Shown: positions 49,801 through 59,518 of the stretch, piece after piece
Layout: each line of letters starts with the position of its first letter
Position numbering within the stretch: position 1 is the first letter of the stretch
Assembly (NCBI GenBank): GCA_031772625.1
Contig: CM062807.1
Span: 1,146,235,007-1,146,299,006, forward strand
DNA: 64,000 nucleotides
Source of the DNA: Pinus tabuliformis
Taxonomy: Eukaryota > Streptophyta > Pinopsida > Pinales > Pinaceae
Reading direction: 5' to 3'
Translations under genes and position numbers: made by a program
The notes under the pieces: model-generated
The model's input: the letters and a program-made list of their open reading frames with translations, nothing else
Database searches by the model: none
Told to the model about the DNA's origin: nothing

Positions 49801-51543
49801 ATACATATTCATTAATATGTCTTCTTAAAATACTATTGATTCAAGAGAAATCATAATAAGTAAACGAAAACATAATGAAAAGAAGGAAAAAATGGATATG
49901 CATCTATGGCAAAGAAAAAGTGTTCCAATTAAAAAAAAAAAAAAAAGCAAAAGGGTGGTCCATCACTCATATGTAACAATGCTCTACTATAAAACATGAA
50001 TACTACAATAAATTTCCAATCCTTTCTTCTTCTTTTAGCTATGAGCTCTCCACTATTTATAAGCGAGAGATTTTTTTATCTTTGGTTCTTCTTAAATCTT
50101 CTTTGATGCATATTTGTTATTAACTCCACATAAACTTAATGTAATTTCCACATAGTATTAGTGTTAAAGTAATAGTGTTAAATATCAACCTACTATGAGT
50201 GTAACTTTTTAAATGTGAATTATTATTAGAAAGCTCTTGCCTAATTTTTGATATAAGTACGAGACCAATTATGTGAATACTCGCACATAAGTGAAGATAT
50301 AACCAATTAAATTCCAAAATGCAAGTTACAAGAACTTTTCCAACTAAACGACACATACCCAATGATACCGAGCCTTAAACAATTCTAAAAGGGTCAGACA
50401 GTCAATCACCGAGCCTTAAACAATTCTAAAAGGGTCAGACAGTCAATCACCCACCCCCATTCTGTCCAAGAGTCATGCGCGGCTATCTCGTCAATCCTGG
50501 TTGTTTAGTAGGGACTATCAGCTGGGTGACGATTCTATATATGTATATTCATTGTGGTTTGTTATATAGATTAGTTTGTAGTTTGATACTTACAATCTGT
50601 TTAATCTGCAATATGGACAAATGCAGCCACTTCTAAGTGAAGCAGCATCAAAGGCGGTGAAGCAATTGCTCCCTGAGCATGCAGAGGGTGATCTTGCTTC
50701 TCTTTGTTCGTGGCCTGATGAAATGAGGTTCAGATACCACTGGGCAAGCCCACTGCATTTCATCGACACACCAGACAACCAGTGTAGTTATGTTTATTCT
50801 AGTAAGTATACTATCCCAGAGAAACTTTATCCCCAGAGTTGGCCATTTGCATTTGGGTTTTTGTCTCTATTTTTTTGGAGAAATACTCCCACATCGCCCG
50901 CCAATCCTGTCTTCTGTTAAATACCGTCATGGATGGACATAACATGGATTGCTCAAGAGAATGACCTAAATCTTCATGATACACTGATAAACTGAAATAT
51001 ATGCAACTTGAAATGTCGAGTAACAACCTCACTGTTTGTTTGCAAACAGGGGACTGCCATAATACCCTCGGAGAAAAGGGCATGTGCCTTGAAGGTGCCA
51101 TAAAAAATTACACATCTCAGCTTGAAACTTATGGCAGCAGAGCCACTAGTGAAAAGTGTATGTATCTTTTTTGGATTGCCACTGTTTACGTGAATTCTCT
51201 GTCTGTGTTTATCCATGTTTAGCATCATAAAGTGCTTCCTTTATAGTTAGTTATTTTAAAATAGTCTTATGTAAATAGCGATAGAGGCTAATGGCCAATT
51301 TTATAACTTGCAGATAATTTAACAGAAGCTTTACTGTTTCTCTCTCATTTTATGGGAGATATCCATCAGGTCATATCTTGCCTATCTTTAAATTTCCAAT
51401 ATGAACATTTTATTGCGAACTTATCCATGGATACTGATGAATGAAAAATAATTTTGCAGCCTTTACATGTGGGATTTTCTACAGATGCGGGTGGAAATAC
51501 AATAATGGTACACTGGTACGGCAGGAAGAGCAATTTGCATCAT
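32112..51543 (+). CDS. S1/P1-type zinc nuclease (plant ENDO/BFN-like), exons 1-5 of an incomplete gene
   Basis: Joining 32112-32243, 50627-50801, 51050-51157, 51314-51369 and 51460-51543 gives 185 residues in frame, with GT-AG borders throughout. Residues 1-30 are a signal peptide; the mature chain starts WGKEGH, as in the S1/P1 family, where the N-terminal Trp binds zinc. Eight of nine zinc ligands known from P1 nuclease are in place: W31, H36, D75, H88, H150, D154, H160 and H184. The ninth (Asp of the usual HxxWD motif) would be in exon 6, outside the window. The family cleaves single-stranded DNA and RNA in the secretory route or vacuole, often in senescence and programmed cell death. Introns 1 and 5 are huge and full of retroelements. 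No stop or missing ligand is seen, so the visible part could be functional. Confidence 0.9.
32255..32511 (+). repeat. 131-bp tandem duplication just inside intron 1
   Basis: The block with GCTGCTGCAAGTCTTT, TTTTCTCTCTGTTTGGTTGG, TTTGGCTGTCCATGGATT and CTCTGTGTGAAGATCAA occurs twice, offset by 131 bases (32272 and 32403 for GCTGCTGC), with few differences. Confidence 0.9.
32951..33292 (+). repeat. Cluster of short tandem duplications
   Basis: A perfect 34-bp duplication (TCATGGTTATCTAGATTGTA start) lies at 32951 and 32985. TTAAATTCAGTACAT recurs near 33097 and 33120. A 68-bp duplication (AAAACATTTCCGATTTTCAA start) lies at 33162 and 33230. Confidence 0.85.
33670..34055 (+). repeat. tRNA-like SINE, two tandem copies (first truncated)
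   Basis: Copies start GTAGGCTA at 33670 and 33833 (offset 163). The second has an A-box-like region GTGGACCTGATGGTTAGG at about 33851 and a B-box-like AGTTCAAATTT at 33891, about 40 bases apart, as in tRNA genes. It ends in a TCATTATTATTATATTATT tail. The first lacks the 3' third. The gene-specific tRNA origin is not identifiable. Confidence 0.6.
34331..34372. repeat. (AT)21 microsatellite
   Basis: Uninterrupted AT dinucleotides, 42 bases. Confidence 0.97.
34450..34645 (+). repeat. Third, more diverged copy of the same SINE family
   Basis: GTGAGCTTATTGGTTAAAAA resembles the A-box region. CTTTAGCAGTCAAATCACTA and TACACCAATTT...GCTTGGC match blocks of the 33833 copy in the same order. The B box is decayed (GTAGAGATCGAGACG). 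Confidence 0.5.
34772..34803. repeat. (TA)16 microsatellite
   Basis: TA dinucleotides over 32 bases. Confidence 0.95.
34817..35165 (+). repeat. ~147-bp tandem repeat, two full and one partial unit
   Basis: Units begin near 34817, 34963 and 35110 with (A)TAAATTT...GGAGGTTTTTG. They share CATGGTTTTTCCCATG-like and TTCAAATTACATTAAAAATA-like blocks and AT-rich ends. No coding content. Confidence 0.8.
35606..37306. mobile_element. Non-autonomous hAT DNA transposon (1.7 kb)
   Basis: The terminal inverted repeats are CAGTGTTTTAAAA (left) and TAGTGTTTTAAAA (right, read inward). The 8-base target duplication GTTTTAAC is perfect on both sides (35598-35605 and 37307-37314). The 8-bp duplication and CAGTG-type ends fit the hAT superfamily. 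Just inside each end are GC-rich CTCGGCCG/GGCCGAGTCGG blocks. At about 35990-36055 the minus strand reads DSDDDQEIDPHDLGSSGSSY then stop, which could be the acidic C-terminus of a lost transposase. No other transposase sequence is present, so it would need a partner to move. Confidence 0.88.
37315..39776. other. AT-rich intron sequence, no gene
   Basis: Very AT-rich with many A/T runs. A block at about 37600-37760 (GTTTTGCACTAAAAAAAGAG, then GATATTCGATCC) resembles 34180-34330 (GTGCAAAACTTGAAAAAAGG, then GAGATTTGATCC), a dispersed repeat of unknown class. Nothing else recognised. Confidence 0.5.
39777..40780 (-). pseudogene. Ty3/gypsy integrase remnant (core and C-terminal part)
   Basis: On the minus strand about 40640-40780 to 40130 carries a decayed integrase core: KKTTKGQEVVGFYF, then PRGITSNKDNSFLGMF with the second catalytic Asp, and ENLDTKLKG. 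From 40140 to 39777 comes the C-terminal region: HIQKKLEKS, then EKYKAMHD, LRYGPFEALENV and ILNIENLKLYEP, a signature of plant gypsy integrases. Many stops. The rest of this element continues at 43600-47446, to the right of the nested insertion. Confidence 0.8.
40781..41208 (-). repeat. 3' LTR of the Gag-PR element (428 bp)
   Basis: Plus-strand ends TGTTATGGATC and TATATAACA. On the minus strand it follows a purine tract, TTAGGGGGTGGAA, at 41209-41221. Confidence 0.93.
41218..42425 (-). pseudogene. Gag-protease protein of the compact element (one frameshift)
   Basis: Minus-strand frame 42425-42177 encodes a Gag segment with FEDEAATWWGLLNQ. At about 42200 the reading passes to another frame (42219-41218), resuming EEFEKLLLDRWSHARKQDKK, so one indel splits Gag. 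No zinc knuckle follows. The protein goes almost directly to a retropepsin-like domain: VSINPSGKHNFINVNLAKKL, then DVVLGYPWMELVGTI. The expected catalytic Asp is Asn (INPSG instead of IDSG/IDPG), so proteolysis is doubtful. A charged tail holds two AEAE(D/K)VTG(T/A)D repeats. The stop overlaps the purine tract, so there is no room for Pol. Confidence 0.8.
42540..43100 (-). repeat. 180-bp tandem repeats in the leader of the Gag-PR element
   Basis: GATATCTCC(C/T)TCATC occurs at 42604, 42784 and 42964, exactly 180 bases apart. Each is followed by GGACTCCGATTC, a T run, GAAAT(C/T)(G/A)G and TATTTTT. ATCTG(C/A)GC(C/T)GCAA(A)CTC recurs with the same spacing. A fourth partial unit ends near 43100. 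The array lies between primer site and Gag. Confidence 0.95.
43151..43167 (-). other. Primer-binding site of the Gag-PR element
   Basis: The minus strand has TGGTATTAGAGCACTTTC starting two bases after the LTR. It has the same TGGTATTAGAGC variant of the initiator-Met site as the left-edge gypsy element at 2299-2310. Confidence 0.8.
43168..43588 (-). repeat. 5' LTR of the Gag-PR element (~421 bp)
   Basis: Near-identical to 40781-41208. A minus-strand CCTATATAGAGG TATA box lies near 43375-43388. Similarity fades at about 43588. Confidence 0.92.
43589..47446 (-). pseudogene. Old Ty3/gypsy element: RNase H, RT, protease region and Gag (right part)
   Basis: Reading the minus strand right to left: Gag at 47446-47234 (LLKGLLKSQFYS, then QQRKGKSVQNYATK). 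A zinc-knuckle remnant lies at about 46036-45974 (NINGHNKEKCWELHQELNPKN). RT lies at about 45110-44583 (AKVFIKLDLK block, then SFSMVYLYDTIIL with the YxDD motif changed to YLYD, then HKLLVNMKKYEFAK). RNase H lies at about 44200-43950 (YPVYDEDLYVML, KKWKHYLLGKDAIIYIDHQPLQYI). Dense stops show it is ancient. Its integrase continues at 40780-39777. LTRs were not located. Confidence 0.8.
47447..50626. other. AT-rich end of intron 1, no gene
   Basis: No conserved protein seen. A poly-A run lies near 49929-49946. Part may be the decayed 5' LTR of the old gypsy element; TTTGATACCA at about 49418 could be a mutated primer site, but this is weak. Confidence 0.4.
50367..50448 (+). repeat. 41-bp perfect tandem duplication upstream of exon 2
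   Basis: ACCGAGCCTTAAACAATTCT starts both units, at 50367 and 50408; the two copies are identical. It lies about 180 bases before the exon 2 acceptor. Confidence 0.97.
50627..50801 (+). CDS. Nuclease exon 2
   Basis: Acceptor AATGCAG precedes CCACTTCTA; residues 45-102 include CSWPDEMRFRYHWASPLHF with zinc ligands D75 and H88. The exon ends one base into a codon (A) before GTAAGT, and that base completes AGG (Arg103) with exon 3. Starting at this acceptor continues the CKIAE of exon 1 without a gap relative to the family. Confidence 0.92.
51050..51157 (+). CDS. Nuclease exon 3
   Basis: Acceptor CAAACAG; residues 103-138 begin RDCHNTLGEKGMCLEGAI and include NYTSQL, the conserved cysteine-bearing segment of plant S1/P1 nucleases and a potential N-glycosylation site (NYT). 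The donor is GTATGT after one base of the next codon (Tyr139). Confidence 0.92.
51314..51369 (+). CDS. Nuclease exon 4
   Basis: A 56-base exon after CTTGCAG. Residues 139-157 read YNLTEALLFLSHFMGDIHQ, with zinc ligands H150 and D154 and a potential glycosylation site (NLT). It ends in phase 0 with CAG before GTCATA, a weaker than usual donor. Confidence 0.9.
51460..51543 (+). CDS. Nuclease exon 5 (last visible)
   Basis: Acceptor TTTTGCAG; residues 158-185 begin PLHVGFSTDAGGNTIMVHWY and end NLHH, with ligands H160 and H184. The donor is GTAAGT in phase 0. The family continues with a VWD-type segment, which I could not find before the window ends. Confidence 0.92.
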
Positions 51544-54095
51544 GTAAGTAACTACAATGTTTTTGGCCCAGGAATTTAAGTATTATGTTCTCATTTAATT
51601 TTTTTGCCCTTTCCTTTTTTTAAAGGAACAGTAGTTATTTCAATTCTTCTTCTAAGAGGGATTTAAAAAAGCAAAAAAGGTCTTTGAAGAAGCTTTGAAG
51701 ACTTCAGAGTTCAATAAAGTTGCCCTATTTGTGTGTCTAGCATCAGTGCAAAAGGAAATTTGAATGTCTCTTAGAGGAAATGTTTGTGAGCTATTCTCAT
51801 CTTGGTTTTATACCATTTAGCATCTTTTATTTGACAGCTTTAACCATTGGTTGGGCCAATAAAATATTATATAAACTGGCATGCTTGCCTCTCTGATACT
51901 TAAACCATAGAATATAGCGGTTGATGTAGCCGGCCCTTGGTGAACTACACAGGATTTGCAACCCAAAAAAATTATGAACTGCCTTGTATGCATATAATTT
52001 TCCTCAATTGACAGAAACAAGCATCATTGTACATTCAACATGTTTTCAACATCCACACTTGTTTCCCAAGTGTTGCGAAATATTTTCTGTTAATTTGTTA
52101 CAAATGGTTACCCATGCAATTCAAGTAGATTGGCCCTATTACCACCTAGCCAAGTTCCCACTCTTCAGCCCAACTCCTACCTGAATGGTTATGGGAGGAT
52201 TCTCTATATGAGATGCTTATTTATACAGAAAAGTAATGCAGACTAGCAAGGAAATTCATTCTAAACTAGAAATGATAATAATATACTTACCAAATACATA
52301 GGTTATTTTTGAAATATACTTTTGGTAAGGGGTTGTCTTGTGTGTTTCTGCTTGCTATCCTGCGATTGCATGTCTGAAAAATGCAAAAGAACACAGAAAA
52401 CAACAATGAAAATCTCTATTCATGGCCACACACAAGTGTATATACACTGTAGATTGATAATCTATGGGTTGGGAAGATAGGACAACAAAGATAGATCAAT
52501 TTTAACCCTTTCTAAGCATCAGACCTGCAAAGATCTTGGGATAAAATTCCCATTGGGTAAAAACCCATAAAACTATTCTAGCTTATAATTTGACTTTCTA
52601 GTGTCTGGGATGAGCTATAAATAGTCCCGGAACAGTGGTATAAACTTGAAAAATAAATCTGAAAACTAATGCACGGGTTTTATGGATGTATACTTGGAGA
52701 AGAATCTCATACCTTGAATTTTTTCGGATCTGAAATAGGTACTGTTGTAAATTAACACAAATATGAAAAGTTAACTCAATATACCTCGTGAAATATGTGT
52801 GTTTGAGAGCCCAAAATAAGATATATCTTTTTATTTGATAAAATCTAAAAATTATGGGTTAAAACCCCAAGGATTAACTAGCTAATCTGGAGATAAAATT
52901 TAAAAAGCGTAAGCTAGTAAATATTTATTTTTTTTAATTTTTTACGAAATAGGAAAATGAAAAGATTTCGGGGTTTTAAGAATCTTGTGGTCCTTGATAT
53001 ATGCTTTACTTTAGCCCAATATTACCTTCAATTGTTGGGTTGTGAATCACAACCACTTTTAAGTTGGCTTTGCACTTTGGACAATGAAATCAATTACTTT
53101 GGAAGCGAGAGGACTGTATCACCCCCACTTTTGTTTAAGATAGTTTCACAAGTTCCCAAGTTCAAACAGGGGTGGTTTGTACCAAAGTGTCTCTGATCTT
53201 TAGGTTGATTATGGGATTGGAAGGGATCTTCACCTAGTTGATCCCATAGACCCAACCTCCAACAAGTTTGTAATGGCGACTAGTTCCTTGGTTGCACTCT
53301 TCACATGACTATGTATCCCCTCAATGAATCATCCCTCCAATTTTTTTGTAACTAGTATTTACTATTTACTTGTGTCTATCTTATTAAGCACTATTACAAG
53401 TTACAACAAGAGGCAAGAAAAAACGAAATAGAAAAATTCAACCCACAAATTGTTTGCAAATGAAAGTTTTATTATGGTATTTGATCTCAAAGTTCAACAA
53501 CGACTATAAATAAAGGAGGGGCTAGCCTTATATAATTTCCTTTTAACAACTAGTTGGACCTCACTCTCTAAAAAAATAGTTTTATTTGTCATCTAGAACC
53601 TAGAAACTGAGAATAAGTAAATTTAGATAAAATATTTTTATTACAATGTTTATCCACATTAAGACTTTGACTTGACTTGATTTGACCCTTGGAAGTGCAA
53701 TGTTCCCTTTGATTTGACCCTAGAGAGGCAAGAAATGAAGAATAGTAACAAAAGTGCTCAATGGCTTGCTCAAATTAACTCCAACGACTAAGTGAGGTGG
53801 CTCCACTTAGTTTACTTGGCTCGATTTCATCCATGGAAACTCGACTTGGTCCAAGGAAGTTTGATTTGGTGTAAAGGAAGATGACTTGCTTTGTAATGAC
53901 TACCTTTTCTCCACAAGAAACCTATAGTTCCACTTTGACCCAAGACTCACTCAACATTCCATTTTATTGACCTCCAAAGTCTAGTAGAACGGGCTCGACT
54001 CGGTCCATTAGCTAGATGTCCAATTCCTTGGCTTTTGATTTGATTATTGACTGATCCCAATATCTTTGACCATTTTCACTCCACTAGGCACAATG
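51544..54095 (+). other. Intron 5 of the nuclease gene, start
   Basis: Follows the GTAAGT donor at 51544. No exon 6 (a segment beginning VWD) was found here. AT-rich with short unsupported frames. The intron continues through the elements to the window end, so it exceeds 12.4 kb. Confidence 0.7.
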
Positions 54096-54241
54096 TGTTG
54101 GGTGTGTGTTATATTCTTTCCATGACTAGTTGTATGTGTGGGGGGATCACAAGGGGACGGTAGCCCCCCTGCACGGGTCCGAGGCAGTGCCCCAAAAAAT
54201 TTCTTTTGGACCTTATATTAGGTGGGCTGACCTACCTGTGG
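54096..54241 (+). repeat. Solo copia-type LTR, left part (interrupted)
   Basis: TGTTGGGTGTGTGTTATATT, then CATGACTAGTTG and CCCCCCTGCACGG, match the start of the minus-strand LTR at 62424-62917. CAATG precedes it (54091-54095), and TAATG follows the far end at 61025-61029, a 4-of-5 target duplication. No polypurine tract or coding sequence precedes it. The chromovirus 54242-60709 sits inside. Confidence 0.8.
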
Positions 54242-55462
54242 TGTAATATTCCTAATTAGCTATGGCTAATTGGAATATTCGATTTTGTTTGATTTTTGCC
54301 TTCTATAGTTATTTGTAAATAAAAAGTGAGGAAGGGGGACATAACTCACTTTTAGAATAAAAAATCACTTCCTAGTAGCACAACGTTGTGACTTAAAGGG
54401 GAGCCAAGGGGGCCAAAAGGGGATGTAGAAATGGAGCCCACACAGACACATGGAGGAACTGCGCAGGAGGAAAGGAACTCGTGGCAAGAGAGGAATCACA
54501 CAGGAGGAGGTGAGCCTTGGGATTGCGAGAGGCAAAGGCTATAAAGGAGAGAGGAGCCCCCTCATTTTGATCATTTTGGTTATGAGAATTTGTGATAGTC
54601 ATTTCGACTTAGAGCACGCTGGTTGTTTAGCTAGTCTGCAGCATTGTTTAGTGCATTGAGTGTCTCCGTTCGGAGATCTCACCCTTAGCCCCGAGGGACT
54701 TCGAGTGTCTGCTCGGGCAAGGTATTTCCATTGGCATCCCAGCAGTAGTTTCATCAGCATTTCAGCAGCAGTTTCATCAGTATTTCAGCAGCAGTTTCAT
54801 CAGCGTCTTTGAGGAACTGCGCAGAACCCCAAGGGAGTGATTTTCGCGGGTCAACCATTTTAGAAAAGCTTTCTGGGTTTTTCTAGGTTTTTTGAGTAGA
54901 GTCTGATTCCATAGTTTCAGCCTTTTCTGAGGAGGGGAGCAGCCCCAAATCCTCATTCGATTTCCAGTAGCAACAATAGCACGGCAATTTCCTAGCAGCT
55001 GGGACGCAGATCAGTGTGAGGCCATTCCAGGAAAGCTTTCTGGGTTTTTCTGGGTTTCTTGAGTAGAGCCCGAATCCAGAGTTTCAGATTTTTCCGAGGA
55101 GGGGAGCAGCCCCAAATCATCATTTGTTTTCTAGCAACAACAGCACCACAGCAATAGCATCCACGCAGAGAGGCCATTCTTGTCATTCTGAGAGTATTTC
55201 TTCACTTGCCTTGTGCAAGTCGAGGTGCCATCTGTCTAATCACCTCTTGTACTCATTTATTGCTCAGTATAATAAAATGGCTTAGCATTTCTCGCTGCAT
55301 TTCTTGTGTATCTGCTTATATTTCCGATTTACATTATTTTATGATGCTCCACTGTTATTTTATCTCTTCTGGGTTATTATATCATTTACACATATTTGGT
55401 TGGAGTTTTCGCTGGGGTTTGAGGAATATTATGGGTTAGGAATATTACAGTGGTATCAGAGC
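54242..55462 (+). repeat. 5' LTR (54242-55449) and initiator-Met primer site (55451-55462), chromovirus
   Basis: TGTAATATTCC...AATATTACA, then G and TGGTATCAGAGC. Near 54740-54804 are three ~21-bp repeats of the TTTCAGCAGCAGTTTCATCA type, also present in the other LTR near 60000-60064. Confidence 0.93.
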
Positions 55463-55496
55463 ATAGATCTGGCTCAGCCTGTGGAGCTAACAATCT

Positions 55497-56893
55497 ATGA
55501 CACTGGGGGAAAAACCCTATATATGTTACAGAGGTCAGAGATACAGAGACATTGGGCGTAGGTTGGAGAATACCTATGGAGAGGGAGATTGTGTTCCTGT
55601 GGCAGACGCAGAACAAGAGGAACCTCTGGTAGACGCAGAACAAAGAGAGCCAATAGTGGACGCAGAGAAGATGGCAGACGAGGATGGGTAGAGATTTGCG
55701 AATATGCTCCTCAAATCAGTGTAGGATCTGTCGAGGAAGATTGAGGTGATGGGGCAGAGATTCACGACAGTAGAGGCCAGACAGCGAGAGAGCCCACGAG
55801 TTTTTAAGATCAGTGAGGGATCAAGTGCATCCCATCACTTGCAAGAGCAGCGTGATACTGCGCAGCAGGGGACCTCACATGCCCCTACACGCTCTACCAT
55901 GCCCACCTTCTTAGGAGCAGACATGGGGGCCACAACCCAGTAGGAGGTAGAGCCCGAGCATATGGGCGATTATTTTGCAGAGTACCAGGTCTATGGGCAG
56001 GAGTTCAGGGAAGCCCTCTCATTCAGAGATTTTGTTCAGCTCCAGCAGGATAGCAGACCCCGCGATCATTACAGAGGGTATCGACATTACCATGATGGCG
56101 ACACCCACCGTGCAGCAAGCAGATTCCACTTACCTACGTTTGATGGCTCATCAAACAGTTCGGCAAAGTCTTGGGTGGAGAAGCTGGACATTTATTTCCA
56201 GCTTAACCAGATGTCGAAGGCAGAGGCCATCAAGGTGGCAACGTTGCATTTGGATGGTGAGACCCAGGATTGGTGGTTTCATGGGATGGTTACAATAGGG
56301 CACTCCACAGTGACGTCATATTCTGAGTTTACCAGGAGACTGATGGAGAGATTTGATCGGAGGGATCTAGAGCAGCATTTCATTGAGCTGACGAGGCTCA
56401 AACAGATAGGGAGCCCAGCAGATTTCTTGAGGGTCTTCGTGATGGTGCTAGACCTCTCCACGACACGGAGGGTCTATATGTATGTTGAGGGGTTAGAAGA
56501 GCCACTTCGGGGTCTAGTCCGATCCACTAGACCAGCTACACTCCAGGACGCTATCAGTAGGACCCAGGACTTACAGGATGTCTTACCCAGGACCCAGACA
56601 CCTTACCCCTAGAGACAGACTTTCCAGTCTAAGGGGAAGGATGTGAGGATTCCACCTCCAAAGGGGAATCCAGGACGAGTACAGCTTGATGATGATGCCA
56701 GGAGGGAGCTGAAGAAGAAGCGGTTGTGCTTCACTTGTCAGGAGCCATGGGCACCAAGACATAGATGTGCTGCTGGTAAAGCACATATTATTGAGGTCTT
56801 CTCCAAGAGCAGTGGAGAAGAGGATTACGAGGAGGATGTGGAGGCAGGAGATAGCCATGCCATACAGGGATCTTTGCCACTCCACCACTAGCA
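55497..56893 (+). pseudogene. Chromovirus Gag
   Basis: One frame runs from ATG 55497 to about 56893 with only a few stops (near 55689, 55719, 55941 and 56610). The N-terminal part has DAEQ(E/R)EP repeats. The capsid-type domain at about 56120-56560 includes FHLPTFDGSS, AKSWVEKLDIYFQ, DGETQDWWFHGM and FTRRLMERFDRRD. The zinc knuckle at about 56728-56771 reads CFTCQEPWAPRHRC, a C-x2-C-x6-H-x-C pattern common in this clade. The frame ends near 56893, where Pol continues in another frame after a small indel near 56880. Confidence 0.88.
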
Positions 56894-59518
56894 GCAGGTG
56901 GTGCATCTTTTACACCCACCGGAGAGGCCCTTGTAGCGTTGCGGGGAATTCCCAAGTATCTGATGCTACACGTACGAGGCACAGTACGTGGCCAGTGTGG
57001 CCAGCGCATATCAGTTTTGGTTGATAGTGGGGCAACCCACAACTTCATTGATGCCCAGATGGTTGAGCGGAGAGGTATACAGACAGAGAGCTTCGATGGG
57101 TTTTCATTCTTGGTCCCAAGAGATCAAACCATTATGTGTGCTCGTTATGTTCCAGAGCTTTCATTGATGATGGGCACCTACACTTTGACTGACCACTTTT
57201 TTGTGGTCAATATTCCGGACACCAACATGATACTGGGTGTTCAATGGCTTATCACTCTAGGGAAGGCCACGACAGATTGGAATACCCTGGAGATGGAGTG
57301 GGATGATGAGAAGATAGGGAGGCATGAGAAGATACGGGGACAACACACATATCCGCCTCAGACTGTCTTGGCTCATCGGATGGAGGCAGTCTTCCGAAAG
57401 GGAGACATAGAGTGGGCAGTGGAGTTGCGTGCATCAAAGGCAAGAACTACAGGGCAGACGGTACACCCAGAGATATAGTCTATCCTTGATCGGTATGCCA
57501 TAGTGTTTGGGGAGATTCCACTAGGAGAGCCACCAGATCGGGGGTTTGAGCACACCATCGAGCTTGAGCAGGGCATACAGGCCATGATTACCACCCCCTA
57601 TAGGCACCCCAAGGCCTATTGGGATGAGATTGAACGGGCTATCCAGGGGTTGCTTGCATTGCCAGATTTCACACAACCATTTTTTTTGGAGTGTGATGCG
57701 TCGAGAGAGGGGATCGACATAGTATTGATGCAGGGAGATCACCCTATAGCATTTGAGAGCCGGAAGCTCCTTCCGCACGAGAGGTTGTATTCCATATACG
57801 ACAAGGAGATGCTGGCCATCATGCATGCATTGGTTAAGTACTGACAATATTTGGTAGGCAACAGGTTCAAGGTGAGGACTGATCACAACATCCTCAAGTT
57901 CTTTTTGGAGCAGAAGCAGCTATAGGAGAGGCAACAGAAGTGGATCAGTAAGATCCAAGCATATGACTTTGACATTGAGTATGTCAAAGGTAAGAACAAC
58001 GTGGTAGCAGATGCCCTTTCACGTAGACTAGCCACGTTGTCTCTTATGAGCTTGGACACAGATTAGAGGGCTCGACTCTTAGTAGAGTACTCCAACGACA
58101 GATTTGCATGTGAGGTTCTGGATGGGCAGGTGGCAGATGACAGGCACAGGGTGGTCAATGAGATCATCTACTATAGGGACCGGATCTTCTTGACTGAGGG
58201 GTCTCAGCTCAAGAAGAAGATACGCTAGGCATCACATGATTCCCCATTGGCAGGACATCAAGGTTTTACCAAAACCTACAGGGTCATTAGGGAGAGGTTC
58301 TCATGGAAGGGCCTCAAGGAGGATGTACTCCAACACATCCGGGAGTGTGATGTTTGCCAGAGGAACAATGGAGAGATGAGCCATCCCGTAGGATTATTAC
58401 AGCCTCTTCCCATTCAAGAGGGGAAATGGGAGAGTATTTCGATGGATTTCATCACAGGGTTGCCCATGGTACAGGGCAAGGATTGTATCTTTTTCGTCGT
58501 TGATCGACTAACGAAGAACACACATTTCTTTGCCATATCCGCACACTATACAGCAGCACAGGTGGCCGAGCTGTTCTTCAGGGAGATCTTCAGGCTACAT
58601 GGTTTTCCTAAAACCATCATCAGTGACAGGGACAGCCACTTCATGGGCAGGTTTTTGCAGGAGCTTTTCCGATTGGTGGGGACGAAGTTGACACCAAGTA
58701 CCAGTTATCACCCACAGACAGACGGATAGACAAAGATAGTTAACAAGTGGCTGGAGGGCTACTTACGTAACTATGTTAGTGGGCAGCAACGAGCATGGCT
58801 AAAGTGGCTGCATCTGGGGGAGTACTGCTACAATACTTCACATCACATGTCCATTGGTATGTCACCATTCTATGCCTTATATGGGTATCATCCTTTATGT
58901 TTTTTTGAAGTGATGTTTGGTGATAGCAAGGCTCCTAGAGCCAAGATTTAGATCCAAGAGAGTCAGGATATCCTCCGAGCTCTCAAGGATAACATGGCTA
59001 CAGTGCAGAACCAGCGGAAGCTGTATGCCAATAGGGGATAGGTGGAGAGACAGTTCGAGGTAGGGGACATGGTCTACCTATGACTACAATCATACTGACA
59101 GACATTGCTGAAGCAGAAGGGCGTTGAGAAGCTCAAGCCCCACTTTTATGGGCCATACAGGGTGATACGTAGGATTAGATAGGTCGCATATGAGTTGGAG
59201 CTGCCCCAAGGCAGCAAGATTCATAACATTTTTCATGTATCATGCATGAAGAAGGCATTGGGGCAGCAGATGACCGTGACGGATGAGCTACCACCCATGG
59301 ATGATGAGGGGAATTTGGTATTGTAGCCGGAGGCTATCATTGACTCTAGGGAGAGATGGTTGCGGAGCACGACAGTCCGGGAATTCTTGGTGAGGTGGAA
59401 GAATTTGCCGGATGAGGATGCCACTTGGGAGAGTGAGGAGATCTTACAGCATCCATTACTTCAGTTGCTTGAGGACAAGCAACATTTTGCCGGGGGAGAC
59501 TGTAATATTCCTAATTAG
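56882..59518 (+). pseudogene. Chromovirus Pol without RT core: protease, RNase H, integrase, chromodomain
   Basis: The protease at about 56939-57300 has VLVDSGATHNFID and MILGVQWL. After TTPYRHPKAYWDEIERAIQG, the usual RT entry, the frame jumps at about 57652 straight to LPDFTQPFFLECDAS, the start of RNase H; RT palm and YxDD are missing but the join is in frame. RNase H ends with NNVVADALSRR. The integrase has the H-x3-5-H/C-x2-C zinc region (CDVCQRNN) and catalytic Asp residues in SMDFITGL and IISDRDSHF; the third residue, normally Glu after TDGQT, is Lys after a stop. The chromodomain at about 59327-59485 ends LLEDKQHFAG. About ten stops. The frame ends at 59518, inside the 3' LTR. Confidence 0.9.

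Larger units (their letters stand above)
32244..50626 (+). other. Intron 1 of the nuclease gene (18,383 bp)
   Basis: GTAACT donor, GCAG acceptor. It contains, in order: local tandem duplications, three SINE copies, two AT microsatellites, a ~147-bp repeat trio, a hAT element, and an old gypsy element with a nested Gag-PR element. AT-rich unique sequence lies between them. Confidence 0.85.

Noticed and set aside
52600..52625. GTCTGGGATGAGC after an AG, resembling the missing VWD exon of the nuclease
   Set aside because: The frame stops two codons later (TAA) and the family's next residues are absent; chance match.
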